From positions 1,268,903 through 1,332,902 of the forward strand of contig NC_021487.1 of the NCBI RefSeq assembly GCF_000427095.1: a stretch of DNA of 64,000 nucleotides, written 5' to 3'. This DNA is from Chthonomonas calidirosea T49. Lineage in GTDB: Bacteria > Armatimonadota > Chthonomonadetes > Chthonomonadales > Chthonomonadaceae. The notes below the pieces were generated by a model. That model did not search any database. It was not told where the DNA came from and worked only from the letters and a program-made list of their open reading frames with translations. Numbering within the stretch: position 1 is the stretch's first letter; each line of letters begins with the position of its first letter. The position numbers were made by a program, and so were the translations under genes. Of this stretch, positions 26,701 to 34,630 are shown piece after piece.

Positions 26701-26804
26701 GCTGTGCCACCAAGGGAAGGGGAAGTGCCAGAACCTTGCGCCATCGCCATGGAAGACGCTATCAGTAAGCAGAGCACACCACATCCAACCGTCCAACCGC
26801 GCAC
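23778..26804 (-). CDS. large exported TPR-repeat protein
   Basis: 1008 aa if started at GTG 26804, which has AAGGAG 8 bp upstream and gives a compact signal peptide (MRGWTVGCGVLCLLIASSM, cleavage near AMA-QGS); a GTG at 26849 is in frame but lacks a ribosome site. Nearly the whole mature protein (about 50-1000) is made of ~34-residue TPR units, recognisable from repeated phrases such as ALALGRKDYPTARQQL, LDPRNHEALFNRALL, LNPEDGAD and YQAALRCMPQFPPAE. TPR scaffolds hold other proteins together; here in the periplasm or at the outer membrane. No catalytic domain is visible. It heads a minus-strand operon with the RbsA-like ATPase, so it may be a periplasmic scaffold, although a functional link is only inferred. 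Confidence 0.9.
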   Translation of the reverse strand: MRGWTVGCGVLCLLIASSMAMAQGSGTSPSLGGTAHATPPLSAQMKRLAELYHQAGMLQQEGKLDEALVAYREFLQLARAQHQPPQTQLLALAQIYNIYAQRKDLQGIETTLLQIVKVIPTDSEAWARLARIAAAKRDWAKAQQLALHALHLKPPAPIAALAHETLGIVALGRKDYPTARQQLHTALQLTPNDLDARYNYAFALYASGNLREAETQAKLVCEKAPKNLSALFLLASIRQTGRDLKDAIATYDQILALDPRNHEALFNRALLAQQIGMVQEAEKAYVELLRLYPNDVPGHFNFGLLYAGLKNYPAARNQFLLAASVLDKEKSKRDPLLIKLLANLAQVEAQMVFDTANVAQRQELIAQAERHYKEAIALDPNNLRLQYQLAVLYRNVGRYEDALAIYKKRYAEDPSDSSAAFGIADVAFMQGKPDDALAIWHDFVQHNPKDPIGHIQYAQVLELRGRWQEAADQRAALVALNPEDGADMLSQAHDLLQANQLAASQAIYNKVLSLKPQSKSAPNVPNVATAANVASWRLSALQGLADIAQKQNKLADALRYLQQAAEEDRTNAARNHTNPHEEPYLEMASIYEKENQPDKAIQVLNQLAALLPLNEKPYVELGHIYERQGKVEQAVDALIKASQRAKDPLPDSLEAADVYRSHKMYDKAIALYQSLQKRFPKSIELLSDLAQTLEQSGQDEQALGVYQQLYKVNPTLVWVLDKEATVLTRLKRYPEAVALREQQIAAAPNNPQAYADLIHLYALEGKPEECLAWLQAKAQQQPDNASLLTALLDQYDALKRHQEGISYLQGLVSAHPKNAVALACMQALQSHGLKKEALDMMAQVAQKAPTDASIQESYAAMLSDNGDKKAAIAVYQKFLQQPNIPMAEQLQMRQLLAQQLQSTGDLAGAQEQYEQILKESPNDTQSLLNLITLWKGQGKLDQIIAFCTNFVAQPGLSQMQRAWTYTYLGQAFQQQKNIAEARAQYQAALRCMPQFPPAETALANLPAK

Positions 26805-27071
26805 ACTCCAAACTCCTTTTTGGAACGATTTCTCTATCACCTTTGGCACTATAGGCAGTTTCCTTTACGCAGGGAGAGAACGCCTTAGTTTCTCCGTGCA
26901 GAAAGTATACCCTCATGGTAGTGAAGCGTACTTCGATGGACGAGCTGTGATTTGGCGAAACTCATGGGGCCTCTTATTACCGAGACGTCTAGGGCGCTTC
27001 TGTCATCGTTTTAGACCAAAAATACTAAAATAGGTCCATTTTGAAGATGGAATCGAGCGATCTGACGACCA

Positions 27072-27108
27072 TTTGACATATTATGGAATATTTAGTATAA
27101 TAGTCAAA
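27072..27108 (+). promoter_or_regulatory. consensus promoter inside an inverted repeat (GntR-LacI regulator)
   Basis: TTGACA (27073-27078), 17 bp, then TATAAT (27096-27101): a perfect sigma-70 promoter. The whole promoter is framed by TTTGAC (27072-27077) and its complement GTCAAA (27103-27108), with ATTAT/ATAAT inside. Such a framing repeat is where a self-repressing regulator could bind. Confidence 0.75.
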
Positions 27109-27134
27109 GATCCAGAACATAGGAACTCTTCCAC

Positions 27135-28323
27135 ATGGTGCGCAAAAACGCGCTCTCACCGTCCGCTAAACATATCGCGGACACCCTGGAAAATCGTATA
27201 CGTACCGGCGTGTACCTTTCCGGCCAATGGCTGCCGGCAGAACGCGAGATCGCTCAGGAGTTCGGCGTTAGCCGCATCGTCGTACGCGCTGCTATCCATG
27301 AACTCGAACAACGTCAGCTTCTCGTGCGCTCGGCCAAATGCCGGCCTATTATTCAAACCCCTGCCTCAGTAATAACCCCTTCATCCAACGCTGCCACACG
27401 GCGTTTCAATATCGGCCTTTGGCTTTGGCCTACCCCCGGCGATCCAGCCTATGCCATGATCGTGCGGGGTATCCGTAAGTCACTTGATGAGGCCCACTTT
27501 CGTCTGATTACGGAAACCCCGGTCGAGTCGGATTGGCCCTCCATCCGTCGCGCAGAACGGCTTTTTCTTCAGCGCATGCGCGAAGATCGGGACATCGCCG
27601 GCATCATCCTCTGGTACCTTGGAGGCACCGAAAATATCCGTGCTCTTGAGCGGGTTCGCGAGGCCGGCATTCCCATGGTGTTCATTGACCGCCGTCCTCC
27701 AGAGGGCTTCGATGCCGACTATGTTGGCGTAGATAACATCCACGCTGCCGAGAACATCGTGCGCCATCTCCTTTCACGAGGCCAGTCGGGTTATCGCCCA
27801 TGTCTCCAACCTTGACACGGCCTCCACTGTGGAAGAGCGCCTTCGAGGTTATCGCCGTGCACTCGAACTCGCTGGTATCCCCTATTGCCCGGAACTGGTC
27901 TGTAGAGACCCTGGTTCCCCAGAAGACAACCCCTCAGAAGGGCTTCTTCCCCTCATTCGCTCGCTCCTTCAACGCCCTGATCCACCCACGGCCTTTTTTG
28001 CCGTTAACGATCACGTTGCCCAGAGAACCCAATCTGTCCTACGAAAACTTGGTGTCTGCGTCCCCGATGATGTCGCTTTGGCCGGATTCGATGGGACGGA
28101 ACGGTGGAGCCCTCATGGTTGCACCCTCACCACCGCCAATCAGCCCTTTGAGAGCATGGGCACTCGCGCCGTTGAGGTGCTGCTGCGTCGAATGAAGGTA
28201 GGCTCAGATGGAACCTGGCAACACGTATTACTTGAAGCGCCGATCGCGATCTATCACTCAACCTCCACGATCCCTAAAAAACGTCGCCTTAATATTCCTA
28301 GCGATAAGGAAAGGACCGAATAA
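27135..28323 (+). pseudogene. GntR-type DNA-binding domain fused to a LacI-type sensor domain, frameshifted
   Basis: The first frame (27135-27815) gives a GntR winged helix (ENRIRTGVYLSGQWLPAERE then FGVSRIVVRAAIHELE, residues ~18-65) and the first half of a LacI/periplasmic-binding-like sensor (NIGLWLWPTPGD ... VFIDRRPP ... DYVGVDN). The frame then fails at about 27780-27784: the sensor continues in another frame as SRVIAHVSNLDTASTVEER, to PDDVALAGFDG and the end at 28323. The expected family wording RGHSRVIAHVS would need two extra bases (CACAGT instead of CAGT), so a 2-bp loss is the simplest reading. No slippery site is present. It is either a recent pseudogene or a sequence error. The next gene begins 2 bp after it. 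Confidence 0.8.
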
Positions 28324-28325
28324 GC

Positions 28326-29276
28326 ATGAAAACAAAACTATCAAGAATGGGTTTTACTCTTATTGAACTTCTCGTCGTTATTGCTATTATAGCAATATTA
28401 GCGGCCATTCTCTTCCCTGTTTTCGCTCAGGCCCGCGAGAAGGCACGCCAGATCACCTGCCTCTCCAACATGAAGCAGATCACACTTGGTATTCTCCAAT
28501 ACGAAGAAGATTACGATGAGACGATGGTTCCTGCCCACAACTGCGATCTCAGCCTCACGAGCCGCGTCTCTTTCTTCTGCGGAGGTAGCATCGCCGCCCG
28601 CCTCGACTGGCCGCAAACTATCGAACCCTACGTGAAATCACCGCTCAACCGAGGTAACTCTGTTTTTTATTGCCCCGATCTCGAAGCAGACTTCTACCAC
28701 CAGTGGTCCGCCAACCCCACGAATACAAGCGATCAGTGGTCATCCTACTTCGTTACCTATGCTATGAATCTGGACTATCTGCAGCCAGATCCCGGCTGTG
28801 ATCCCCATCAAGTATTGCCAACGGCTAGCCAGGTTTGGGGGTTTCCGGTTAACATCGCCCGCATAGAAGAGCCGGCCAACACGGTGCTAATAACCGATGC
28901 GAAACCGGATGTCATCCTCTCAGGGCCGGCAACCGGCGCTTTCTACCCTAGCGATCTCGTTGACTCTCCGGCCGACTATGGGGCTAACTCGCTAGCTTGT
29001 GGGCTTGATGCCTGGGGAGCCTGCGACTTCGGCGATGGGGAAGCCTGTGGTCTTGGTGGCCCTAATGGGGCGCAGATCACAGATACCAATATGTTCGACC
29101 CCCGCCATAGCCAAGGGGGTAACGTGGCTTTCTGCGATGGACACACCAAATGGCTTACCCCAGGTGCCCTTGCCGCCGGAACCAACTGGTACCGTGGCAT
29201 CCCCGACGGCAATGTGCAGATTACCGATCTGAGTCAGTATCTGTGGTCGCTCAATAAAGAAGGAACCGACATGTGA
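28326..29276 (+). CDS. type II secretion/pilin-like pseudopilin with H-x9-DG C-terminus
   Basis: 316 aa. The N-terminus has a prepilin peptidase site and hydrophobic helix ([19 protein letters not shown], residues 9-27), with cleavage after Gly9 and the conserved Glu5 of the mature protein. It then reads [19 protein letters not shown], typical of Armatimonadota/Planctomycetes pseudopilins, and ends with [14 protein letters not shown], the His-x9-Asp-Gly motif of this family (DUF1559-like). It would be processed by a prepilin peptidase and inserted in the inner membrane or assembled in a pseudopilus. The position directly after a GntR-LacI regulator suggests regulated surface display. No pilus assembly ATPase or secretin is nearby. 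Confidence 0.93.
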   Translation: MKTKLSRMGFTLIELLVVIAIIAILAAILFPVFAQAREKARQITCLSNMKQITLGILQYEEDYDETMVPAHNCDLSLTSRVSFFCGGSIAARLDWPQTIEPYVKSPLNRGNSVFYCPDLEADFYHQWSANPTNTSDQWSSYFVTYAMNLDYLQPDPGCDPHQVLPTASQVWGFPVNIARIEEPANTVLITDAKPDVILSGPATGAFYPSDLVDSPADYGANSLACGLDAWGACDFGDGEACGLGGPNGAQITDTNMFDPRHSQGGNVAFCDGHTKWLTPGALAAGTNWYRGIPDGNVQITDLSQYLWSLNKEGTDM

Positions 29277-29302
29277 TGCGTTCCTTTCAAAGGAGAATGG
29301 CT

Positions 29303-29533
29303 ATGCAATTAGAAAGAAGAGAGACCAACAGATTTGTGCAGAAGTGGCGCCTCGGCCTTTTTCCATTGCTTCTGCTGCTTGTAAGCGGCTGTTCACACAA
29401 CCCAACGCTTACGGCAGCTCCGCCTCCCAGCCCAGAGGCTGTAAAACCACCGGCGGTACAACATACGTACCCCCACATGAAACCTCCTCCTTTAACGGGC
29501 AAAGGGGGGGCAGGAGGCGGAATCAACTATTAA
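29303..29533 (+). CDS. small Pro-rich lipoprotein
   Basis: 76 aa from ATG 29303, chosen for AAAGGAG 7 bp upstream. Lipoprotein signal with basic n-region, hydrophobic LGLFPLLLLL and lipobox LVSGC; after the lipid-bearing Cys the protein is a short Pro/Ala/Gly-rich tail (PPPSPEAVKPP, GKGGAGGG) without domains. It closes the regulator/pseudopilin operon and is followed by a strong terminator. Such short lipoproteins may anchor a neighbouring product; function unknown. Confidence 0.75.
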   Translation: MQLERRETNRFVQKWRLGLFPLLLLLVSGCSHNPTLTAAPPPSPEAVKPPAVQHTYPHMKPPPLTGKGGAGGGINY

Positions 29534-29589
29534 AGAACAGAACCTCTTGCTTCATCATCTCACTCCGAGAGCCTAAATGCAATACGTTC

Positions 29590-29625
29590 CCTCCCTCTAC
29601 CAATTGGTAGTGGGAGGCTTTTTTT
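29590..29625 (+). terminator. intrinsic terminator of the pseudopilin operon
   Basis: A 12-bp stem with one T-T mismatch (29590-29601 with 29606-29617) around an AATT loop is followed by CTTTTTTTC. Clear rho-independent terminator. Confidence 0.9.
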
Positions 29626-29659
29626 CATCACAGACCGCTTAACCTGTTTACGTATCCAC

Positions 29660-29689
29660 TTGACAGATAGCCCTGCCTCTTGTTATAAT
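29660..29689 (+). promoter_or_regulatory. tRNA operon promoter
   Basis: TTGACA (29660-29665) and TATAAT (29684-29689) with an 18-bp spacer, about 45 bp upstream of the tRNA-Leu gene. Confidence 0.85.
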
Positions 29690-29739
29690 AAGAAATGCCC
29701 TTGAGGTGAACGGTGGTGCTCCGTAAACCGAAATCCCAT

Positions 29740-29820
29740 GGGCGAGTGGTGGAATGGTAGACACGCCGGATTTAGGTTCCGGTGCCGAAAGGCGTAGGGG
29801 TTCAACTCCCCTCTTGCCCA
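29740..29820 (+). tRNA. tRNA-Leu(UAG)
   Basis: Full cloverleaf: acceptor GGGCGAG with CTTGCCC, anticodon stem CCGGA/TCCGG with loop TTTAGGT (anticodon TAG at 29773-29775), a long variable arm as in class II tRNAs, and TTCAACT in the T loop. Discriminator base A, no encoded CCA. Cotranscribed with the tRNA-Gly that follows. Confidence 0.96.
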
Positions 29821-29846
29821 TTGGCTCTACGCTTAGCGGTTCGTGT

Positions 29847-29918
29847 GCGGGAGTAGCTCAGTGGTAGAGCGCTTCCTTGCCAAGGAAGAGGTCGCGAGTT
29901 CGAAACTCGTCTCCCGCT
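29847..29918 (+). tRNA. tRNA-Gly(GCC)
   Basis: Cloverleaf with acceptor GCGGGAG/CTCCCGC, D arm with AGCTCAGTGGTAGAGC, anticodon stem CTTCC/GGAAG and loop TTGCCAA (anticodon GCC), T loop TTCGAAA. No encoded CCA. 26 bp downstream of tRNA-Leu. Confidence 0.97.
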
Positions 29919-29921
29919 CTT

Positions 29922-29958
29922 GCCCCTCATGCGTTGCGTGAGGGGCATTTGCATTTTT
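29922..29958 (+). terminator. terminator of the tRNA operon
   Basis: Perfect 8-bp stem GCCCCTCA/TGAGGGGC with a 9-nt loop, followed by ATTTGCATTTTT. It starts 4 bp after the tRNA-Gly. Confidence 0.85.
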
Positions 29959-29989
29959 CGTGTAAACAACGCGGCATAGGAGAGAGGCT

Positions 29990-30766
29990 ATGAATGAGGA
30001 AGAACGCTTTCTTTTCGACCTGAGAGGTTACCTGGTTTTGCCACAAGTCCTAGATGCCGAAACCGTGCGCCAAATGAACGCCTGGATAGATGCCCAGGCC
30101 GAGCGCGACCCGCAATGGCGAGGCCAAACAGCTAATAAGCATATCGAAAACCCCATCACATGGCATCCGCTGTTTCAAAACCTGATGGACCATCCACGTG
30201 TGCTTCCCATCCTTCGGGAGATTCTAGGAGAGCGCTTTCGCCTTGACCACGACTACGCTATCTTTCTCGAGCCAGGCCATAAAGGCCTCAAACTCCACGG
30301 CCCGCATACGGTTCCCTTCGATCCCTGTCACTACTATCGCTGCGATAATGGCCAGATTCGTTGCGGTCTGACCGTGGTCTCTTGGTCACTGACCGATGTC
30401 CCTCCAGGCGCCGGTGGTTTCGCCGTCGTCGCCGGTAGTCATAAGAGCAATTTCCCCTGCCCACCGGATATTAAAGCTCTACAGCGCCCCTCCCCCATCG
30501 TCGAACAGATCCCCTGTAAAGCAGGAGACTGCGTGATCTTCACAGAAGCGCTTCTGCACGGAACCCTCCCATGGAAAGGGCCGGGAACTCGACGTACCCT
30601 GTTCTACAAATATGCTCCTTGCATGCTTGCTTGGAGTCAGCAAACCTACAGAGCCCCTGAACAGGTACCCTTTCCCCCACACTTTTGGGAAAACCTCACC
30701 CCACGCCAAAAACTTCTCCTCGCCCCTGCTTCTGCCATAGATTTCCATCCGCCCATTGAGGCCTAG
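29990..30766 (+). CDS. phytanoyl-CoA dioxygenase (PhyH) family protein, paralog 2
   Basis: 258 aa, start behind AGGAGAG. Typical N-terminus FDLRGYLVLPQVLDAETVRQ and a core GGFAVVAGSHKSN as in PhyH enzymes. The distal pair ALLHGTLPW and RRTLFYKYAP supplies the C-terminal His and 2-oxoglutarate Arg. The first iron ligand is less obvious: LKLHGPHTVPFD has His residues but not the clean HxD of the two paralogs, so the metal site may use HGPH or be altered. Substrate unknown. Single gene between the tRNAs and the convergent oxidoreductase. Confidence 0.82.
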   Translation: MNEEERFLFDLRGYLVLPQVLDAETVRQMNAWIDAQAERDPQWRGQTANKHIENPITWHPLFQNLMDHPRVLPILREILGERFRLDHDYAIFLEPGHKGLKLHGPHTVPFDPCHYYRCDNGQIRCGLTVVSWSLTDVPPGAGGFAVVAGSHKSNFPCPPDIKALQRPSPIVEQIPCKAGDCVIFTEALLHGTLPWKGPGTRRTLFYKYAPCMLAWSQQTYRAPEQVPFPPHFWENLTPRQKLLLAPASAIDFHPPIEA

Positions 30767-30794
30767 TCCTTACTGAGCCCCACAAAACGGAACT

Positions 30795-31961
30795 TCACAA
30801 GATGCCCGTCTCCGGGTTAAGATCGCTTTCTACAAAACGTGTAGGACGCAAAGCGTGCACATCCAATGTGCGTGTCTGGCCAAAAAGTATCATCTCCGCC
30901 ACAAGCTGACCTAAAATGGGCGCGTGCATTACCCCATGGCCGGACGATCCGTTTACAAGATAAAATCCTTTTAAACGTGGGGCCTCCCCCAACACCACGT
31001 GCTTGTCTGGAGACATCTCGTACAAACCGCAATAACAAGCCTCTCTATCTAGGACAACGGATCTTAATACCGGCACACGCCGATCCATCTTCGTTCTGAG
31101 GCCCTCTAACCATCTCTCATAGAATGAGACATCGTAGGGATAGCGACCTGGCGTCTCTGCCGGCCACAGCAGAAGAACACGGCCATCCCTCACCCGCAAG
31201 TGAAACCCGTCCTCCACATCTATTGTCATCGGCATTGTGTCGGGCAAAACGGGCTGCTCTACACTCACAGCTACCTGACGCCTTGCAGGCCAAACCGGAA
31301 GAGCCACACCTGCCAACGCCGCCACCTCACCTGCCCATGCGCCAGCTGCGTTCACCACAGTGCGTGTCTCAATAGTCTCACGCTGGGTACGAACGGCGCG
31401 TACCCTTTGCCCGCCGTCACTTTGTATCTCAATAACCTGCCGCTCGCATAACAGAGAGGCCCCGCTCCTGACCGCAGAACGCAAATAGCCTTCGTGAATC
31501 TGCAGGGGACGTGTGAAACCGTCGGTTGGACAAAACGTGCCTCCAACGATATCCTCTGTGCTTACCCAAGGATTGATCGCATGTATCTCCTCCACACTTA
31601 CCTCGCGCACCTCGGAAAGACCCGCCGCTCGCTGCACGTTCATCGCTTGACGGAGCGCTTCCATCTGTTCCGGCCGTCGTGCTAAAAAAAGATACCCGTA
31701 AGGACGATAGCCCGAATCGATGCCGGTTTCCTCCTGGAAGGAGCGCAACTTCTCTCGCGACAACAATGAAAGCTTGACATTGATGGCCGTGCTGAACTGT
31801 GCACGATAGCCACCTGTTGCGTAACGGGTAGAACCTAACCCAGGACGCTCCTGCGCCTCCACCAGAAGCACCTTTCCCACCTTCTGTGTAGCCAGATGGT
31901 GCGCCACGCTCGCACCGATCACGCCGGCACCAATGATTACCACATCTGCAGTCTCTGCCAT
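30795..31961 (-). CDS. FAD-dependent amino-acid oxidoreductase (DAO/sarcosine oxidase-like)
   Basis: 388 aa, cytosolic flavoenzyme. The N-terminal VVIIGAGVIGASVAHHLATQ is the dinucleotide-binding GxGxxG fold, followed by the DAO-family VNAAGAWAGEVA and late GLYEMSPDKHVVLGEAP and VNGSSGHGVMHAP, matching glycine/sarcosine oxidases and dehydrogenases. It probably oxidises a secondary or small amino acid; the acceptor (oxygen or a quinone) and substrate cannot be fixed. Start ATG 31961. Convergent with the PhyH gene, own transcription unit. Confidence 0.88.
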   Translation of the reverse strand: MAETADVVIIGAGVIGASVAHHLATQKVGKVLLVEAQERPGLGSTRYATGGYRAQFSTAINVKLSLLSREKLRSFQEETGIDSGYRPYGYLFLARRPEQMEALRQAMNVQRAAGLSEVREVSVEEIHAINPWVSTEDIVGGTFCPTDGFTRPLQIHEGYLRSAVRSGASLLCERQVIEIQSDGGQRVRAVRTQRETIETRTVVNAAGAWAGEVAALAGVALPVWPARRQVAVSVEQPVLPDTMPMTIDVEDGFHLRVRDGRVLLLWPAETPGRYPYDVSFYERWLEGLRTKMDRRVPVLRSVVLDREACYCGLYEMSPDKHVVLGEAPRLKGFYLVNGSSGHGVMHAPILGQLVAEMILFGQTRTLDVHALRPTRFVESDLNPETGIL

Positions 31962-32059
31962 GCCATCGCCTCTACGTTTTTAGGCATTATACCGATTTCT
32001 TTTTCCTGCCATGAAGAGGGTATCCTGAATAGGCATTCTAAACTATTTATCGAGGAACC

Positions 32060-33019
32060 ATGACTCCCCAAGAAACGATTCGAGCATTAGCAGCGCATGT
32101 AAAAGCGGCCGTCTATCCTAACCTCGGCACCTGGCGCGCCCGAAAGGTGACAGGGACAGCATCCAGCGGCGACGCCACGTTCGATATAGATGACATCGCA
32201 GAAGCTGCCGTCGAGCAGTTTCTGCATGAGCACAACGTCAATGTAGCCTACTACTCCGAGGATAGGGGCCTTGTACATCCTTTTCCCGATCGCAGCCCTG
32301 AAGGCATCCTCATCATCGACCCCATCGATGGAACACGCAGCGCCATCGCGGGTTTAGAGGCTTGCGTGGTCTCCGTGGCCTGGGCCGACTATTGCGAAGC
32401 CCCTACCCTCTCCGACGTGCGCTATGCCGCCATCGCTGAGATAAAGGGAAGCTATCTCTTTTCTGCCGAGCGTGGTGGAGGCGCCTGCATTCTTAACGAA
32501 GCTGGCCAACAGGTGCTTCCAACACTTTCTCCCACCACCGAAGTCGCCAACATGGCATGGACGCTGGAGGTGGTAGGCGCCCCCCTCGATCTCGTCTTCC
32601 GCGCCGTCTCCGACATGGCTAGCCAGACTACCCTAAAGGGCGGGTTCTTTATTCTCAACAGCAGCGCTTACGAGCTAACACGCCTCCTTACAGGCCAACT
32701 GGCTGGTGTGGTAGATGTTCGCAATCGGCTCCTAAAGGACTTTCCACAAACGCGCGAGGCGTTCGTCCGTTATGGAGGGGGGCGCCCATTGTCGCTCTAT
32801 GGCTACGATGTGGCTGCAGCCGCTCTCATCGCACAAGAGGCCGGCTGCGTTCTTTCGGACGCGTGGGGACGTAGCCTTGCCGATTGGAAGCTTTTAGATA
32901 CCACCGAAGCCAACTTCGGTTCGCTGATCGCCGCATCCAACCCCACGCTTCATACCCGCCTGCTGGAGGCTGTAGAGGAGGGCTTTGCGCGACTACGTAG
33001 AGAAGGCCTAAACCGATGA
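32060..33019 (+). CDS. inositol-monophosphatase-family phosphatase
   Basis: 319 aa. Metal-dependent phosphatase of the IMPase fold: GDATFDIDDIAE near the N-terminus, EDRG around residue 75, the signature IIDPIDGTRSA with the catalytic Asp residues, and the late YDVAAAALIAQEAGC in place of WDxAAG. The family acts on inositol phosphates, 3'-phosphoadenosine nucleotides or fructose bisphosphate; the unusual YDVAAA suggests a different substrate. The next gene starts 4 bp inside its end (ATGA), so it is cotranscribed with a small transporter and a glycosyltransferase, pointing to glycolipid work (inference). Confidence 0.88.
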   Translation: MTPQETIRALAAHVKAAVYPNLGTWRARKVTGTASSGDATFDIDDIAEAAVEQFLHEHNVNVAYYSEDRGLVHPFPDRSPEGILIIDPIDGTRSAIAGLEACVVSVAWADYCEAPTLSDVRYAAIAEIKGSYLFSAERGGGACILNEAGQQVLPTLSPTTEVANMAWTLEVVGAPLDLVFRAVSDMASQTTLKGGFFILNSSAYELTRLLTGQLAGVVDVRNRLLKDFPQTREAFVRYGGGRPLSLYGYDVAAAALIAQEAGCVLSDAWGRSLADWKLLDTTEANFGSLIAASNPTLHTRLLEAVEEGFARLRREGLNR

Positions 33020-33396
33020 GCCCGCTGAAGTGGAAGGCAGCATTTATCACATTTATTGCCGTATTTGCCATCAGCTTTGGCGAAGCCATGCTCTCACGAG
33101 GGATGAAACAGATCGGCGATGGCACACTATGGCATCAGGTCGGTGCTGTTCTGCATAACCACTGGGTTATCATAGGCACCACCTTCATGGCTGCCTACTT
33201 TTTCCTTTACATGTGGGCGCTCAAAATAGCTCCGTTCAGCTTCGTCCTACCTATAACCGCTCTCTCCTATCCTCTAGGAGGACTTTTGGCGACCACCTTT
33301 CTTAAAGAGCACGTCGGGCCGCTGAAATGGCTAGGCTATGTTGCCATTGTTATTGGAGTGATCCTTGTAGGCCTGGGGGAGGCAAGCGGGAAATGA
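33016..33396 (+). CDS. half-size EamA/DMT-like transporter
   Basis: 126 aa with four hydrophobic helices (e.g. FITFIAVFAISFGEAML, FMAAYFFLYMWALKIAPF, VLPITALSYPLGGLLA, WLGYVAIVIGVILVGLG). This is the size of small multidrug/ArnE-ArnF-like members of the DMT superfamily, which dimerise; ArnE/F flip an undecaprenyl-linked sugar. Both ends overlap neighbours by 4 bp (ATGA), so translation is coupled. In this operon it could flip the glycolipid made by the glycosyltransferase (inference). Confidence 0.82.
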   Translation: MSPLKWKAAFITFIAVFAISFGEAMLSRGMKQIGDGTLWHQVGAVLHNHWVIIGTTFMAAYFFLYMWALKIAPFSFVLPITALSYPLGGLLATTFLKEHVGPLKWLGYVAIVIGVILVGLGEASGK

Positions 33397-34565
33397 AAGA
33401 AGCGATCGTGCTTGCAAGACTCCTCCTCGATGCCGGTCTCCTAGGCTATCTAGCCTATGCCTGCCTTACCGTTGTGGCTGCATGGCAATGGCGCCATAGT
33501 GCCATTCCTCCAAACCAACCCCTTGCACTTGGCATATCCGTTCTCAAACCGGTATGTGGTGTAGACCCCTATGCCGAAGAGAATTTCCGCAGTTTCATCG
33601 AGCAGGACTATCCCCTAGACCGCTTCCAAGTCCTCTTTACCGCTTTCGATCCCGATGATCCAGCCTTAGCCGTCGCCGTTGACCTCAAAAAACGCTACCC
33701 ACACCATAACATACAGGTTGTTTTCAGTAGCTCTAACAAGCCGGAGGGTAACAACCGTAAAGTCGCTAACCTTCTTGCTCTGCTGCCTTTTGCCGAACAT
33801 GAGCTGCTTGTTATCGCGGATAGTGACATGCGCGTCGGCCCTGACTATCTGCGCGCTATCTCCGCCCATTTCTTAACTGCAAATTCCCAACAGAGCGTTG
33901 GGCTAGTGACCTGTCCCTATCGGGGCGCCCTAGCACACTCCTTTGCCGCCCAGCTAGAGGCGCTTGGAATCGGTGCCGACTTCATCCCCAGTGCCCTTGT
34001 TAGCCGAATGCTAGAGGGCGTCGGTTTCGCTTTCGGTTCGACCATTGCCATCCCCAAAACTGTGCTCGAACGCATCGGTGGCCTGCAGCCGTTGCTCAAC
34101 GAAATAGCCGATGACTTTCTGCTCGGCCAAAAAGTGCGCCAAGCTGGTTACAAAGTGGTGATCGCTAACTACATGGTGGACGATGTTTTAGGTGCCATCG
34201 CCTTTAAAGAGATGTGGTCGCGCCGGCTCCGCTGGGCCCGCACGGTGCGCGCTTGTCGTCCAATGGGTTATGCCGGCTCCCTTATCACCCACGGCTTCGC
34301 ACTTTCGCTGCTATGGGCATTGATACAGCCTTCCCTAAGGGAAATCGCGGTTATCGTTCCCAGCGTTTTGTTGGTGCGCCTGCTTACCGTCTTTATGGTG
34401 TCTTTCTTAACCGACGATCCGGCCCCTCGAAAAAGATGGTATCTCTTGCCAGTAAGCGATCTTATTAGCTTTGCCATCTATGTAACCAGTTGGTGCGGCA
34501 ACCGTGTGCAGTGGCGTGGAGAGCGTTTTCGCTTGCAAGCAGGAGGAAAGCTTGAACGTATCTAA
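33393..34565 (+). CDS. ceramide-glucosyltransferase-like/HpnI-type glycosyltransferase
   Basis: 390 aa from ATG 33393, overlapping the previous stop by 4 bp. An N-terminal membrane helix (LLDAGLLGYLAYACL) is followed by a GT21/GT2-like catalytic domain: VLKPVCGVDPYAEENF, ADSDMRVGPDYL (the D-x-D metal site), NEIADDFLLGQ and RRLRWAR (the (Q/R)xxRW signature of processive and sphingolipid-type enzymes). Three C-terminal hydrophobic helices follow. The family adds sugar or N-acetylglucosamine to ceramide or hopanoid lipids (HpnI acts in hopanoid biosynthesis). Hopanoid cyclase genes are not in this window, so the acceptor is unknown. Confidence 0.88.
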   Translation: MKEAIVLARLLLDAGLLGYLAYACLTVVAAWQWRHSAIPPNQPLALGISVLKPVCGVDPYAEENFRSFIEQDYPLDRFQVLFTAFDPDDPALAVAVDLKKRYPHHNIQVVFSSSNKPEGNNRKVANLLALLPFAEHELLVIADSDMRVGPDYLRAISAHFLTANSQQSVGLVTCPYRGALAHSFAAQLEALGIGADFIPSALVSRMLEGVGFAFGSTIAIPKTVLERIGGLQPLLNEIADDFLLGQKVRQAGYKVVIANYMVDDVLGAIAFKEMWSRRLRWARTVRACRPMGYAGSLITHGFALSLLWALIQPSLREIAVIVPSVLLVRLLTVFMVSFLTDDPAPRKRWYLLPVSDLISFAIYVTSWCGNRVQWRGERFRLQAGGKLERI

Positions 34566-34630
34566 CTAAATTCGTTGTTAGTTCGCGTCGCAAAAGATTG
34601 TTGTGCAGTGATTCCCTCTGGAGGAGAGAG

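Noticed and set aside
27770-27800. Programmed frameshift in the GntR-LacI gene
   Set aside because: The shift is +1/-2 and there is no slippery run, stop codon or stimulatory hairpin at the junction; a 2-bp loss is simpler.
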